Shown here: positions 28,154 through 38,229 of the stretch, in pieces
Numbering within the stretch: position 1 is the stretch's first letter
How the letters are laid out: the number at the start of each line of letters is the position of its first letter
Assembly: GCF_900220985.1 (NCBI RefSeq)
Contig: NZ_OCPC01000001.1
Span: forward strand, 598,836 to 662,835
Length of the DNA stretch: 64,000 bases
Reading direction: 5' to 3'
DNA from: Parahoeflea halophila
GTDB lineage: Bacteria > Pseudomonadota > Alphaproteobacteria > Rhizobiales > Rhizobiaceae
The notes under the pieces: model-generated
The model's database searches: none
What the model saw: only the letters and a program-made list of their open reading frames with translations
Told to the model about the DNA's origin: nothing
Position numbers and translations under genes: made by a program

Positions 28154-30166
28154 ATGAACAACCAGTTCGAGCCAGACGAAGACATCATCAACCTCACCGA
28201 ACAGCGCGAAGCGGAAGAGGATGTCGGCCGCAATCCGACCGGCAATCCCACCATGGGCGATGTCATCAATCGCCGCTTCTCGCGCCGCGGTTTCCTCGGC
28301 GGATCGCTCGCCGTCACCGCCATCGCGACTACGGTCAGCCCGCTAGCGCTGATGATCGCCGACGAAGCCCGCGCGGAAGGCACGAGCGCCTTTTCCTTCA
28401 CCGAAGTCGAGGCCGGCGTCGATGAGACCCACCATGTCGCCGAAGGCTACGATGCCGATGTGCTGCTGCGCTGGGGCGACAAGATCTTCGCAGATTCACC
28501 CGAGTTCGATCCGACGAACCAGACCCCGGAAAGCCAGCTCAGGCAGTTCGGCTACAACAATGACTATGTCGGCTTCATCCCGCTCGACGGTGCCGATGAT
28601 CATGGCCTGCTGGTGGTCAACCACGAATACACAAATGCCGAACTGATGTTCCCCAACTGGGCCACCATCGTCACCGAAACCGTCGAGAAGGACGGGGTCA
28701 GCAAGACTGTCGAGAAAGTCAAGAACGGCGCGCTCACCAGGGACATCGTCGATATCGAGATGGCAGCCCACGGCGGCACGGTCATCGAAATCCGCAAGCA
28801 GGACGGCAAATGGGCGCCGGTCCTGGACAGCAGCATGAACCGCCGGCTGCATGTCGGCACCGAGATGATGCTGACGGGACCGGCCGCTGGCCACGACCGC
28901 CTCAAGACCAACGCCGATCCGACAGGCACCAAGGTACTCGGCACGCTCAACAACTGCGCCGGCGGCGTCACCCCTTGGGGCACATGGCTGATGGCGGAAG
29001 AAAACTTCCATGGCTACTTCATCGGTGAATTGCCCGAAGGTCACCGCGAAGCCGAAAGTTACAAGCGCTACGGCGCGCCCGCCGGCTGGTACAACTGGGG
29101 CCAGCACCACGACCGCTTCGATGTCGCCAAGGAGCCCAATGAACCCAACCGCTTCGGCTGGGTGGTCGAGGTCGATCCGATGGACCCGAATTCGGTACCG
29201 AAGAAGCGCACGGCCCTTGGCCGGATGAAACACGAAGGCGCAGAAAGCGTTCTCAACAAGGATGGCCGGGTGGTGTTCTATAGCGGCGACGACGAGCGCT
29301 TCGACTATGTCTACAAGTTCGTTACCGCAGCCACGTACAATCCCGATGATCGTTCTGCCAACATGGACCTGCTTGACGACGGCACACTCTATGTCGCCCG
29401 CTTCAACGAGGACGGCACCGTCGACTGGATGCCGCTGGTGCATGGCGAAGGCCCGCTGACCGAAACCAACGGCTTTGCCAGCCAGGCCGACGTGGTGATC
29501 GAGGCCCGCCGCGCCGGCGACCTTCTCGGCGCCACCAAGATGGACCGTCCGGAAGACGTGCAGCCTAACCCGAAGACCGGCAAGGTGTACTGCATGCTGA
29601 CCAACAACACCCGCCGCAAGGAAGGTGACGAGAACCCGGCCAACCCGCGCGCCGGCAACGCCTTCGGCCACATCGTCGAGATCACCGAAACTGACGGCGA
29701 TTTTGCCTCGACCAGATCGACCTGGGAAATCCTGCTCAAATGCGGCGATCCCTCGGTCGCCGAAGTCGGCGCCAGCTTCTCTTCGGCCACCAGCATCAAC
29801 GGCTGGTTCGGCATGCCCGACAATTGCGCCATCGACACCGAGGGCCGGCTTTGGGTATCGACTGACGGCAATTCGGGGAAAAAGACCGGCCGCACCGATG
29901 GCCTCTGGGCCGTCGACACCGAAGGCGACGCACGCGCAACCTCGAAACTGTTCTTCCGGGTTCCAGTCGGTGCGGAAATGTGCGGCCCGCTGTTCGATCC
30001 GACGGGCGAGACCGTCTTCCTCGCCGTCCAGCACCCGGGCGACGAAGGCCTCGCCACCTATGAGCAGCCCGCCACCCGCTGGCCGGATTTCCGCGACGAC
30101 ATGCCGGTTCGCCCGGCCGTCGTTGCCGTCACCAAACAGGGCGGCGGCAAGATCGGCATCGCCTGA
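28154..30166 (+). CDS. phoX: PhoX-family alkaline phosphatase (Tat-exported)
   Basis: A 670-residue protein with a Tat signal at about residues 40-75 (NRRFSRRGFLGGSLAVTAIA, twin Arg before a hydrophobic stretch ending near ARAEG). The mature protein has the DUF839/PhoX layout, with the conserved NNCAGGVTPWGTWLMAEEN and DNCAIDTEGRLWVSTDG segments. PhoX enzymes are Ca/Fe-dependent periplasmic phosphomonoesterases used under phosphate limitation. The ATG at 28154 is preferred because a GGAG site is 7 bases upstream. A Pho-box-like element and an intrinsic terminator flank it. Confidence 0.9.
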   Translation: MNNQFEPDEDIINLTEQREAEEDVGRNPTGNPTMGDVINRRFSRRGFLGGSLAVTAIATTVSPLALMIADEARAEGTSAFSFTEVEAGVDETHHVAEGYDADVLLRWGDKIFADSPEFDPTNQTPESQLRQFGYNNDYVGFIPLDGADDHGLLVVNHEYTNAELMFPNWATIVTETVEKDGVSKTVEKVKNGALTRDIVDIEMAAHGGTVIEIRKQDGKWAPVLDSSMNRRLHVGTEMMLTGPAAGHDRLKTNADPTGTKVLGTLNNCAGGVTPWGTWLMAEENFHGYFIGELPEGHREAESYKRYGAPAGWYNWGQHHDRFDVAKEPNEPNRFGWVVEVDPMDPNSVPKKRTALGRMKHEGAESVLNKDGRVVFYSGDDERFDYVYKFVTAATYNPDDRSANMDLLDDGTLYVARFNEDGTVDWMPLVHGEGPLTETNGFASQADVVIEARRAGDLLGATKMDRPEDVQPNPKTGKVYCMLTNNTRRKEGDENPANPRAGNAFGHIVEITETDGDFASTRSTWEILLKCGDPSVAEVGASFSSATSINGWFGMPDNCAIDTEGRLWVSTDGNSGKKTGRTDGLWAVDTEGDARATSKLFFRVPVGAEMCGPLFDPTGETVFLAVQHPGDEGLATYEQPATRWPDFRDDMPVRPAVVAVTKQGGGKIGIA

Positions 30167-30190
30167 CAGGTTCGGATCTGTCGGAAATGC

Positions 30191-30220
30191 AAGGGCGCCC
30201 ACGGGCGCCCTTCCTTGTTT
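30191..30220 (+). terminator. Intrinsic terminator after phoX
   Basis: AAGGGCGCCC at 30191-30200 pairs with GGGCGCCCTT at 30203-30212, giving up to 10 bp of stem with a very tight turn. A T-rich tail CCTTGTTT follows. It lies 25 bp past the phoX stop codon. Confidence 0.85.
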
Positions 30221-30374
30221 CAATGATCCCGGTCGGCGACCGTCCACAATCCGGGTCCTGCCAATCCTGGATGGCGCGCAATCGTGCGGCGAACGGAATT
30301 TGCGATCGGCTTCCGTAACCTGGACTTCATTGAAGCCGGCAAAGCCGAGTTGACCGCTTGCCAGGCAGCGCCAC

Positions 30375-30902
30375 TTAACGCATCAGCCGGTCGATGGGAA
30401 AGATCGCACAGGTTTCGGTGCCGTGCGCCAGGAGCTTGCCCGAACTGTCCCGCAGATAGGCTTCGGAAGTGGCAATGGTCCGGCCGCGATGCACGATCCG
30501 GCCCTCGCAACTCAACTCCCCCATATCCGGAAGGATCGGCCGGGTCAGGTTGAGCTTGAACTCCACCGTGGTGTAGCCCTCGCCGGGCTTGATCATTGTC
30601 ATCACCGCGCAGGCAAGCGCGGAATCCATGATGGTCGACGCCCATCCGCCATGCACCGTGCCGAGCGGGTTGAGATGCTCCACCGTCGGCGCGCCGGTGA
30701 AAACGATCCGCCCCTCCTCTACGGTGGTGAGCCAGAAATTGAGCGTCCTGCCCATCGACGCTCCGGGCAGCCGTCCTTCGAGAATGCCCTTCATCACCGA
30801 AAGTCCACCCTCCCGCGCCACCACATCAAGCGGCACTACGCCGGCGATCTGTCTGTTGGACCTTGGGTGGGCGTCATCAAGGCGGTCTGTGGTGTCGGTC
30901 AT
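30375..30902 (-). CDS. PaaI-family hotdog thioesterase
   Basis: A 175-residue hotdog-fold protein with the PaaI signature HLNPLGTVHGGWASTIMDSA, containing the catalytic Asn/His/Gly region. Members hydrolyse acyl-CoA thioesters, often aromatic; the substrate here is unknown. The ATG at 30902 overlaps the recO stop codon by one base in a TGATG arrangement, which suggests translational coupling to recO. A GTG three bases upstream is an alternative start. It is the last gene of the lepB-rnc-era-recO chain. Confidence 0.85.
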   Translation of the reverse strand: MTDTTDRLDDAHPRSNRQIAGVVPLDVVAREGGLSVMKGILEGRLPGASMGRTLNFWLTTVEEGRIVFTGAPTVEHLNPLGTVHGGWASTIMDSALACAVMTMIKPGEGYTTVEFKLNLTRPILPDMGELSCEGRIVHRGRTIATSEAYLRDSSGKLLAHGTETCAIFPIDRLMR

Positions 30903-31669
30903 CACATCTTTTCCTGAACAGGGGGCTGATCATGCCGCGGTTGCGGCATGGCGCGCAAGGCGGCGGTGCAAAAGCTCTCTCGGCTGATCGGTGGGTCGAC
31001 ACCGCGCGGTTCGAACACATGCCGGTTGAGAAAATACCCGGTCAGCCGGAACGCCTGGGCCAGCATATCGGCATCGGTGCAGGCCTTCGTTCGGTCCGGC
31101 AGGAACGCCGGCAGGGCGAGAAGCCGGTCCGCCCAGGGCGCGCCCGCCTCCGCGGACACCGCCCGCCCCGACTTCGGCGACACATAGACAAGATCGGTCT
31201 CAGCGCCGGTCGCCGCACACTGGCTGAGATCGAGACCGAAGCCGAGATCCTCGAGCACGGCGAGCTCCAAACGCACATAGAGCGCGCCGGCTTCCTCCGG
31301 CGTGACGAGACTGTCCAGAATGATGGCGAAGGCATCATGCAACCGCGGATGATTGTCACGTTCTGGCAGCAGTCTGAGCAGCGCCGCCATCGCCTGAACC
31401 CCGTGCACGCCAATGGCGCTTTCCATCAGCCGCCCGGCGCGGGCGGTAAGAAGTTCAGTCTGATATTGCCCCAGATGCTCGTCGAGCCGTGCGCGCCAGA
31501 CCAGGTCCACCGAGTTGCCCGGCTGCAGTACCGGTTGCAGGCGCTTGGAGCGGCCACCGCGAACGATACCGAGATGCCGACCATGCGCCCGTGTCATTAC
31601 CTCGGCAATAACCGAGGTTTCACCGTGCTTGCGCAGGCCCAGGATGATTCCCTCGTCTCGCCATTCCAT
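30902..31669 (-). CDS. recO: DNA repair protein RecO
   Basis: A 255-residue protein with the RecO N-terminal OB-fold ([27 protein letters not shown] is characteristic; only its pattern is cited here), followed by a helical C-terminal domain. The Cys of LSQCAATG remains, but the rest of a zinc site is not evident. RecO works with RecR to load RecA on SSB-coated gaps. It lies 17 bp downstream of era and ends in a TGATG overlap with the thioesterase. Confidence 0.93.
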   Translation of the reverse strand: MEWRDEGIILGLRKHGETSVIAEVMTRAHGRHLGIVRGGRSKRLQPVLQPGNSVDLVWRARLDEHLGQYQTELLTARAGRLMESAIGVHGVQAMAALLRLLPERDNHPRLHDAFAIILDSLVTPEEAGALYVRLELAVLEDLGFGLDLSQCAATGAETDLVYVSPKSGRAVSAEAGAPWADRLLALPAFLPDRTKACTDADMLAQAFRLTGYFLNRHVFEPRGVDPPISRESFCTAALRAMPQPRHDQPPVQEKM

Positions 31670-31686
31670 CGCGTGACCTTGCGCGC

Positions 31687-32625
31687 TCAGTGGGGAAATT
31701 CAAGCCCCATCTCTCGGTAGCGCTCGGGATCATTGCCCCAGTTTTCACGCACCTTGACGAACAGGAACAGATGCACCTTCTGCTCGAGGATCTCGGCGAT
31801 TTCCTTGCGCGATGCCTGACCGATGGCCTTGATCGCCTCGCCCTTGTGGCCGAGCACGATCTTCTTCTGGCTGTCGCGCTCGACATAGATCACCTGCTCG
31901 ATACGGACCGATCCGTCCTTCTTCTCTTCCCAACTCTCGGTTTCGACATGGGAAGCATAGGGCAGTTCCTGATGCAGCCGCAAAAACAGCTTCTCGCGCG
32001 TGATCTCGGCCGCCAGCTGCCGCATCGGCAGATCCGAGATCTGGTCCTCGGGATAGTACCAGGGCCCTTCAGGAAGCGTTTTCGCCAGATACGCCATCAA
32101 ATCCTTGCACCCCGAACCGTTCAGTGCGGAAATCATGAAGGTTTCGTCGAATTTGGCTTTCTCATGAATGGCGGCGGTCAGGGCCAGGAGCGTCTCGCGC
32201 TTGACCTGGTCGATCTTGTTGATCACCAGGATCTTGTGTCCATCCCGCTCGGCCAGGGAATCAAGCAGCGCTTCCGCCTCGCCCTTGATCCCGCGCTCGG
32301 CGTCGATCAGCACCAGCACCAGATCGCCATCCTTGGCGCCGCCCCAGGCTGTCGAGACCATCGCCCGGTCGAGCCGCCGTTTTGGCGTAAAGATGCCGGG
32401 CGTGTCGATGAAAACGATCTGGGTGCGGTCATAAATGGCAATGCCGCGCACGATCGCCCGCGTCGTCTGCACCTTGTGCGAGACAATGGAAACCTTGGCG
32501 CCGACGAGCTGGTTCATCAGTGTCGACTTGCCGGCATTGGGTGCGCCGATCAGCGCGACAAAGCCCGAACGGGTGGGGCCCTGCGGTTCGGCCGGTTTTG
32601 CGTCTGTGTGGGGTGTATCAGTCAT
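31687..32625 (-). CDS. era: GTPase Era
   Basis: About 312 residues (Met at 32625 or 32628). The G1 motif GAPNAGKST, the G3 [10 protein letters not shown] and the G4 NKID are all visible, followed by a C-terminal KH domain with [22 protein letters not shown]. Era binds the 3' end of 16S rRNA and is needed for 30S maturation. The start overlaps the end of rnc by a few bases, so the two are translationally coupled. It is part of the conserved lepB-rnc-era-recO block. Confidence 0.96.
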   Translation of the reverse strand: MTDTPHTDAKPAEPQGPTRSGFVALIGAPNAGKSTLMNQLVGAKVSIVSHKVQTTRAIVRGIAIYDRTQIVFIDTPGIFTPKRRLDRAMVSTAWGGAKDGDLVLVLIDAERGIKGEAEALLDSLAERDGHKILVINKIDQVKRETLLALTAAIHEKAKFDETFMISALNGSGCKDLMAYLAKTLPEGPWYYPEDQISDLPMRQLAAEITREKLFLRLHQELPYASHVETESWEEKKDGSVRIEQVIYVERDSQKKIVLGHKGEAIKAIGQASRKEIAEILEQKVHLFLFVKVRENWGNDPERYREMGLEFPH

Positions 32626-33343
32626 CATCCTGTCCTGCGTTTGCCTGCCAGACGCCTTCGCGTTCGAGCAGTGCCGTTGCGGCGGCCTGTTCTGCGGCTC
32701 GCTTGGAACGGCTTTCTCCTTTAGCAGGCTCAGTGCCTTCGACCGTCACGGTCACCTTGAACACCGGTTCGTGATCGGGCCCTGACCGGTCGGTCACCCG
32801 GTACACCGGCGTCACACCGTGGCTGGCGTGGGCCCATTCCTGCAATTCCGTCTTGGCGTCCCGCCTTGCCGCGTCCTCGGCAAAGGCCCGCGGCTTCCAG
32901 TGAGTGTGGACGAAGGCCCGCGCAGCCTCCAGCCCGGCATCCAGATAGATCGCCGCGATGATCGATTCTACCACATCCGCCCGGACATTGAGCATCCGTT
33001 TGTCAGCCACCTGCTTCACGTCCGCACCGGTCCGGATGAACTCGTGCAAGGCAAGCTCGTCAGCCACTTCGGCACAGGTCTGCGCACTGACGAGCTGGTT
33101 GAGGCGAACCGACAGCTCGCCCTCGCTGGCTTGCCGGAAATGGTCAAACAGCATTTCCGCCACGCACAGGCCGAGCACCCGGTCACCCAGAAACTCCAGC
33201 CGCTCGTAATTGCCACCGGCGGGGTTGCGCAGGCTGGAATGAGTCAGCGCCCGCTCGAGCCGTTCCGCATTGGCAAAACGGTGACCGATGCGCTCCTCGA
33301 CACGGGCGACGACTTCGGCTGTCTTTTTCGCTGCGCGCTTCAT
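32618..33343 (-). CDS. rnc: Ribonuclease III
   Basis: A 241-residue protein with the RNase III signature ERLEFLGDRVLGLCVAEM, a second acidic motif ADVVESIIAAIYLDAG, and a C-terminal double-stranded-RNA-binding domain ending in KGESRSKRAAEQAAATALL. It processes rRNA precursors and structured RNAs. The ATG at 33343 overlaps the lepB stop by four bases (ATGA). The upstream in-frame extension lies inside lepB and is not used. Confidence 0.96.
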   Translation of the reverse strand: MKRAAKKTAEVVARVEERIGHRFANAERLERALTHSSLRNPAGGNYERLEFLGDRVLGLCVAEMLFDHFRQASEGELSVRLNQLVSAQTCAEVADELALHEFIRTGADVKQVADKRMLNVRADVVESIIAAIYLDAGLEAARAFVHTHWKPRAFAEDAARRDAKTELQEWAHASHGVTPVYRVTDRSGPDHEPVFKVTVTVEGTEPAKGESRSKRAAEQAAATALLEREGVWQANAGQDDD

Positions 33344-34086
33344 CGCTGCGCGGATTTGAAGAATCGGCCGAGCCGAACCTCGGTTGGCCACTTCCAGATT
33401 TCCAGCGGCGACGCACCTTCTCCGATCGAGAAGAAGATGATCGTCGCGCGGCCGATGAAGTTCTCGAGCGGCACGTAACCAACTTCAAAGCGGCTGTCCT
33501 GCGAGTTGTCGCGGTTATCGCCCATCATGAAGTAATGGCCATCGGGCACCACGAATTCACGGGTGTTGTCGCCGGGAGAATTGGGTGTGAGATCAAGCGT
33601 TGTGTAGCTCACGCCATTGGGCAGGGTCTCTTTGTAGACCGGCACATCGTCACTCTGGCTGTATTTGCCTTCCGGCTCGTAGCTGCCGACAAGCTCGCGC
33701 TCGACCGCTTCACCATTGATGTAAAGCACGCCATCGGTCATCTGGATGCGGTCGCCGGGAAGCCCGATCACGCGCTTGATGTAATCGATTTTGGGGTTGC
33801 TGGGCAGCCGGAACACTGCCACGTCACCACGCTCGGGCTCGCTGCTCCAGATCCGTCCCTCGAACAGGTCCGGTGAAAACGGGATGGAATACTTGCTGTA
33901 CCCATAGGAGTATTTCGAAACGAACAGATAGTCGCCGACCAGCAGCGTCTCCATCATCGAACCGGAGGGGATGCTGAAGGGCTGGAAGAACAGCGTCCGG
34001 ATAATCACCGCCAGCAACAGCGCCTGGGCGAGCACCTTGACGTTTTCCCAAAGTCCGCCGGACTGGTCTTTTTTTGTATCTGACAC
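33340..34086 (-). CDS. lepB: Signal peptidase I
   Basis: A 248-residue inner-membrane protease that removes Sec signal peptides. One N-terminal transmembrane helix (about residues 17-37) is followed by the catalytic Ser in IPSGSMMETL (Ser43) and the Lys general base in DYIKRVIGLPGD (Lys104), plus the C-terminal GDNRDNSQDSRFEVGYV motif. The start is GTG at 34086 after a GAGGAA ribosome-binding site. It leads the overlapping chain lepB-rnc-era. Confidence 0.95.
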   Translation of the reverse strand: MSDTKKDQSGGLWENVKVLAQALLLAVIIRTLFFQPFSIPSGSMMETLLVGDYLFVSKYSYGYSKYSIPFSPDLFEGRIWSSEPERGDVAVFRLPSNPKIDYIKRVIGLPGDRIQMTDGVLYINGEAVERELVGSYEPEGKYSQSDDVPVYKETLPNGVSYTTLDLTPNSPGDNTREFVVPDGHYFMMGDNRDNSQDSRFEVGYVPLENFIGRATIIFFSIGEGASPLEIWKWPTEVRLGRFFKSAQR

Positions 34087-34113
34087 GCGTTGAATTCCTC
34101 AGCTAGGGCGCGG

Positions 34114-34133
34114 AAGCGCTTTCTCTAGCGCTT
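34114..34133. other. Small hairpin between acpS and lepB
   Basis: AAGCGCT at 34114-34120 and AGCGCTT at 34127-34133 form a 7-bp stem with a 6-base loop. No T-run follows on either strand, so it is not a typical intrinsic terminator. It lies in the 147-bp space between the acpS stop codon and the lepB start on the same strand. Confidence 0.45.
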
Positions 34134-34233
34134 TGCATCGTTCGCGGCAACACCACTGGCCAATGTGCCGCATTATGCCCGAGCGATCCGCACCACATGC
34201 CCGATGAAGGTCTGAAACGCGGTGGATTGGGCC

Positions 34234-34635
34234 TCAGTCTTTGGGCAGTGCTTCGATAATGACAAATGCCTGCGCCAGCGGAAAATCATCGGTTATTGTC
34301 AAGTGAATGGCGCATTTCATGCCCTCCGGCGTCATCGCCTCCAGCCGCTTTGCGGCGCCGCCGCTGAGCTGCATGGTCGGCTTGCCGCCGGGAAGATTGA
34401 CCACTCCCATGTCGCGCCAGAACACGCCTTTCGACAGGCCGGTCCCCAGCGCCTTCGAACAGGCCTCCTTGGCCGCGAATCGCTTGGCATAGGAGGCCGC
34501 ACGCAGGGTTCTGCGATCGGACTTGGCGCGCTCGACATCGGTGAAGCAGCGGTTGGTGAAGCGTTCGCCGTGACGCTCCAGGGTCTTCTCGATGCGCCTG
34601 ATGTCGATGAGGTCGCTGCCAATGCCGATAATCAC
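34234..34635 (-). CDS. acpS: Holo-[acyl-carrier-protein] synthase
   Basis: A 133-residue phosphopantetheinyl transferase that activates acyl carrier protein. It has the two family motifs: [13 protein letters not shown] near residue 4 (metal ligand Asp8) and [15 protein letters not shown] near residue 52 (Glu57). The GTG at 34635 overlaps the DUF2062 stop codon by four bases (GTGA). Longer in-frame extension upstream lies inside DUF2062 and is rejected. Confidence 0.95.
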   Translation of the reverse strand: MIIGIGSDLIDIRRIEKTLERHGERFTNRCFTDVERAKSDRRTLRAASYAKRFAAKEACSKALGTGLSKGVFWRDMGVVNLPGGKPTMQLSGGAAKRLEAMTPEGMKCAIHLTITDDFPLAQAFVIIEALPKD

Positions 34636-35243
34636 GCGCTCTCTGCCCCGTCTGCCGGTCTGTCGGCCCGCTTCCCTGCCATCGCCTGCAGGCGGATCTT
34701 GGCCCGCGCCGCAAGCCGCGACTTGCGCCGTGTCTGAAATGCCCGCACCCCCCAATAGGTCAGAATGTAAAACGCGATGCCGGTAATAAGGCCAGGCGGA
34801 ATGGCGCCGATCAGCATCGGCTTGAGCACCGGGTCCCACAATTGCTTGATGTCGAGATGCCGCAGCAAGCCTTCCAGATTGACGTGTCTCTGGTGCGCGC
34901 CGGTTTCAACACCGATCAGCATGTTGCCGATCTTGATCGTCAGCGTCCAGATGAACGGAAAGGACAAGGGATTGCCAAATGCGGTGCCCAGCGCAGCAGC
35001 AACCATGTTGCCGGCAAGCACATAGGCCAGCGCAAACGCCAGAATGAAATGAAAGCCAAGGAGCGGTGTCCAGGACGCGAACACCCCCGCGGCCACGCCT
35101 GCGGCAATGGCATGCGGCGTGGCGGTCAATCGCAACACACGCTTGATCAAATACTGGAACGACCGGCCGAACGACCTTCTCGGCCAGAGTGCGGTGCGCA
35201 TCCGGTCAAAAAATCCCTCTGGTCTTCGGCGACGAAACAGCAT
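34632..35243 (-). CDS. DUF2062 membrane protein
   Basis: A 203-residue protein with the DUF2062 pattern: [26 protein letters not shown], then a long hydrophobic region with [20 protein letters not shown], and about three or four transmembrane helices. The N- and C-termini are Arg/Lys rich and probably cytoplasmic. The function is unknown; it is regularly found next to acpS in this order, as here, where the reading frames overlap by four bases. Confidence 0.85.
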   Translation of the reverse strand: MLFRRRRPEGFFDRMRTALWPRRSFGRSFQYLIKRVLRLTATPHAIAAGVAAGVFASWTPLLGFHFILAFALAYVLAGNMVAAALGTAFGNPLSFPFIWTLTIKIGNMLIGVETGAHQRHVNLEGLLRHLDIKQLWDPVLKPMLIGAIPPGLITGIAFYILTYWGVRAFQTRRKSRLAARAKIRLQAMAGKRADRPADGAESA

Positions 35244-35456
35244 CTGGTTCCCGTATATCGCTTCTTTTGTGTCAGCTCTAAGTCACACCGACAAGAATTC
35301 TCCTGGCGCATCCTTCTTTCACAAGATGCTCCGCCCCGTTCAGGTTCCAGTCTGGTCCGCCAACAGCGAAGATCTGGTAAAGGCCACGGCCAAAAAACAG
35401 CGTGCAAAGGGCCCAACGCCTGCATTCCTGGATTGGCACTCGCCCAGCCCGCCGCG

Positions 35457-37697
35457 CTATTGATAGATCCGCTCGACCGTGGACACCGATCCAAGCTCCC
35501 TCAATTGGGTGATCAGCTGATTGAGATGTTTAAGGTCCCAGACCTGCAGATCAATAAGCATCTCGGTAAAATCAGCCGCGATGCGCACCATCGAGAGATT
35601 CTGGATGTTTGTCTCGCTCGTGGCGATCCCCTGGGACACCTCGGCAAGCGTCCCCGGCGCATTGATCGCAGTCACCAGAATGCGCGCAGGAAACCTGTTC
35701 TTGTTGTTCTCGTCGATGTCCCAGCGGATATCGACCCATCGGCTTGGCTCGTCATCGAACTTGGTCAGTTCCGGCGACTGGATGGGGTAGATGGTGACCC
35801 CCGACCCGGTTTCCAGAATGCCGACGATACGGTCACCCGGAACCGCGCCACCCGGACCGAACCTGACCACTGAATTGTCATCCATGCCGCGGATTGGCAT
35901 CGCGTCCATGTCAGGATCGGGGCCGATCCGGCGCGAAGTCTTGGTCGGCTTCTGGGTTTTCGCCAGGCCCGGCAGCTTGAAGATCAGTCCTGCCGCACTG
36001 CGCAGGTTGAACCAGCCTTCGTCTACCGGTTTTTGCTGCGAGACCCGCGTCTCCTGGTGGTTCGGATAAACCGCTCGGAACACGTCGTCAGAGGCCAGTT
36101 CCCCGCGTCCCACCGCCGTCAGCACATCCTCGACATCCTTGTGGCCCAGGCGGTGCAATACCGGCTTCAGCCCCTCTTTCGACAGCGGCTTGCCGGCGCG
36201 GGTGAAGGACCGCTCCAGTATCCGCATGCCGAGACCGGAATACTGCTTGCGTACGGCAGCTTTCGTCGCCCTGCGGATCGCAGCCCGCGCCTTGCCGGTG
36301 ACCACAATCTCTTCCCAGGCCGGTGGAGGCACCTGAACTCCCGAGCGCAAGATCTCGACCTCGTCGCCATTGGCCAGCCGCGTGACCAGAGGCATGATCC
36401 GGCCGTTGATCTTGGCGCCGACACAGGTGTCGCCGATATCCGTATGTACGGCATAGGCAAAATCGATTGGCGTCGCTCCGCGCGGCAGGGCGATCAGTTG
36501 GCCCTTCGGCGTGAAGCAGAACACCTGGTCCTGAAACAGCTCGAGCTTTGTGTGTTCGAGGAAATCTTCCGGATTGTCGCCAACCGACAGTGCCTCGATT
36601 GTCTGCCTCAGCCAAGAATAGGCACGCGAATCCTTGGACAGCACCACGGCCTCATCGGTAGACGCGGCATCCTTGTAGAGTGTGTGCGCCGCCACGCCCC
36701 GCTCGGCCACCGCCTGCATCAGCGCAGTGCGGATCTGCAGTTCGACGCGTTGCCGCGACGGACCGACGATTGTGGTGTGGATTGAACGGTAGTCGTTCTG
36801 CTTCGGTGTCGAGATGTAGTCCTTGAAACGGCCCGGCACCACCGACCAGCGCATGTGCACGATGCCGAGCGCACGGTAGCAATCGGCCTCGCTGCCGACG
36901 ATGATGCGGAATCCGAAGACGTCTGAAAGCTGCTCGAACGACAGCGATTTGGACTGCATCTTGCGGAACACGGAATAGGCCTTTTTCTGCCGGCCCTTTA
37001 CCTGTGCCTTCAGCCCCTGCTGCTTGAACAGCGTCGACAACTCCTCCTCGATCGTATGAATCAGGTTCCGGTTGCTTTCCGACAGTTCGGCCAGTTTTCC
37101 GGTGACCGTGTCATAGGCCTCCTGATTGATGTTCTTGAAGGCCAGCTCTTCGAGCTCTTCACGCATGTCCTGCATGCCCATGCGGCCTGCCAGCGGCGCA
37201 TAGATATCCATGGTTTCCTCGGCGATGCGGGCCCGCTTTTCAGGCGGCACGTGCTCGAGCGTACGCATGTTGTGCAGGCGATCCGCCAGCTTGACCAGCA
37301 GCACGCGGACATCATCGGAAATCGCCAGCAGCAGTTTGCGCAGGTTTTCAGCCTGTTTGGCCCGCTTGCTGACCAGATCGAGCTTCTTGATCTTGGTCAA
37401 TCCTTCAACCAGCCGTCCGATATCCTCACCGAACAGCTCGTCGATCTCGGCGCGCGTCGCCGAAGTGTCCTCGATCGTGTCGTGCAGCAGCGCCACGGCA
37501 ATGGTGGATTCGTCCAGACGCATTTCCGTCAGGATCGCCGCCACTTCCAGAGGATGGGAAATATAGGGGTCGCCGCTGGCGCGCGTCTGCTTGCCGTGCT
37601 TCTGCATGGCGTAGACATAGGCCTTGTTCAGCAGGGCCTCGTTCACATCCGGCTTATATTTTTGCACGCGCTCCACGAGCTCGTACTGACGCATCAT
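35457..37697 (-). CDS. rsh: Bifunctional (p)ppGpp synthetase/hydrolase (RelA/SpoT homologue)
   Basis: About 746 residues (starts at 37697 or 37694). Domains in order are an HD hydrolase with VALLHDTIEDTSATRAEID, a nucleotidyltransferase with RIIVGSEADCYRALGIVH and RFKDYISTPKQNDYRSIHT, a TGS domain, and a C-terminal ACT domain ending NQLITQLRELGSVSTVERIYQ. Both hydrolase and synthetase motifs are intact, so it should be bifunctional as in most alphaproteobacteria that have a single Rsh. It follows rpoZ on the same strand. Confidence 0.95.
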   Translation of the reverse strand: MMRQYELVERVQKYKPDVNEALLNKAYVYAMQKHGKQTRASGDPYISHPLEVAAILTEMRLDESTIAVALLHDTIEDTSATRAEIDELFGEDIGRLVEGLTKIKKLDLVSKRAKQAENLRKLLLAISDDVRVLLVKLADRLHNMRTLEHVPPEKRARIAEETMDIYAPLAGRMGMQDMREELEELAFKNINQEAYDTVTGKLAELSESNRNLIHTIEEELSTLFKQQGLKAQVKGRQKKAYSVFRKMQSKSLSFEQLSDVFGFRIIVGSEADCYRALGIVHMRWSVVPGRFKDYISTPKQNDYRSIHTTIVGPSRQRVELQIRTALMQAVAERGVAAHTLYKDAASTDEAVVLSKDSRAYSWLRQTIEALSVGDNPEDFLEHTKLELFQDQVFCFTPKGQLIALPRGATPIDFAYAVHTDIGDTCVGAKINGRIMPLVTRLANGDEVEILRSGVQVPPPAWEEIVVTGKARAAIRRATKAAVRKQYSGLGMRILERSFTRAGKPLSKEGLKPVLHRLGHKDVEDVLTAVGRGELASDDVFRAVYPNHQETRVSQQKPVDEGWFNLRSAAGLIFKLPGLAKTQKPTKTSRRIGPDPDMDAMPIRGMDDNSVVRFGPGGAVPGDRIVGILETGSGVTIYPIQSPELTKFDDEPSRWVDIRWDIDENNKNRFPARILVTAINAPGTLAEVSQGIATSETNIQNLSMVRIAADFTEMLIDLQVWDLKHLNQLITQLRELGSVSTVERIYQ

Positions 37698-37827
37698 AGA
37701 AATGGCACTCCAAAACAAGAAAATGCGCCGAATCGAACGACCGGCGCATGGTATTGCATCAGCTGTCTATCGGCCCCCGGCCGGTCGCCCGCAGATCGAA
37801 CCAACCAGCGGGTTTCAGGCCAGACGC

Positions 37828-38229
37828 TTAATAGTCGTCGCTTTTTTCTGGCGGCACAAGCCCTTCAATGCCGGCAAGCAGCTCTTCTTCCGACATTGAA
37901 CCGAAAGAAACGGCTTCCGGCTGTTCATCCTCGACCACCGTCTCCTCGGAAGTCTCGCCGGTCTGCAGGACGCGCTCCGGATCGGGCTCCGGCTCATCAA
38001 CTTCCACGTGCTTCTGCAGCGAGTGGATCAGATCTTCCTTCAGATCGCCAGGTGAAAGAGTCTCATCTGCGATTTCCCTCAGGGCAACGACCGGATTCTT
38101 GTCGTTGTCGCGAGAAATGGTGATCTGGCCACCCTGAGAAATCTGGCGGGCGCGATGGCTGGCAAGCAATACCAGTTCAAAACGGTTATCGACCTTGTCG
38201 ATGCAATCTTCGACTGTGACGCGGGCCAT
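37828..38229 (-). CDS. rpoZ: RNA polymerase omega subunit
   Basis: A 133-residue protein with the omega start [20 protein letters not shown] and the RARQIS helix. It assists assembly of RNA polymerase and, in many bacteria, ppGpp binding, which fits its place just upstream of rsh. The C-terminal half is an acidic extension with [19 protein letters not shown], longer than in enterobacteria but usual for rhizobia. Confidence 0.95.
   Translation of the reverse strand: MARVTVEDCIDKVDNRFELVLLASHRARQISQGGQITISRDNDKNPVVALREIADETLSPGDLKEDLIHSLQKHVEVDEPEPDPERVLQTGETSEETVVEDEQPEAVSFGSMSEEELLAGIEGLVPPEKSDDY

Noticed and set aside
34114-34133. Hairpin between acpS and lepB as a terminator
   Set aside because: Only 7 bp of stem and no T-run, so it is reported as a hairpin only.
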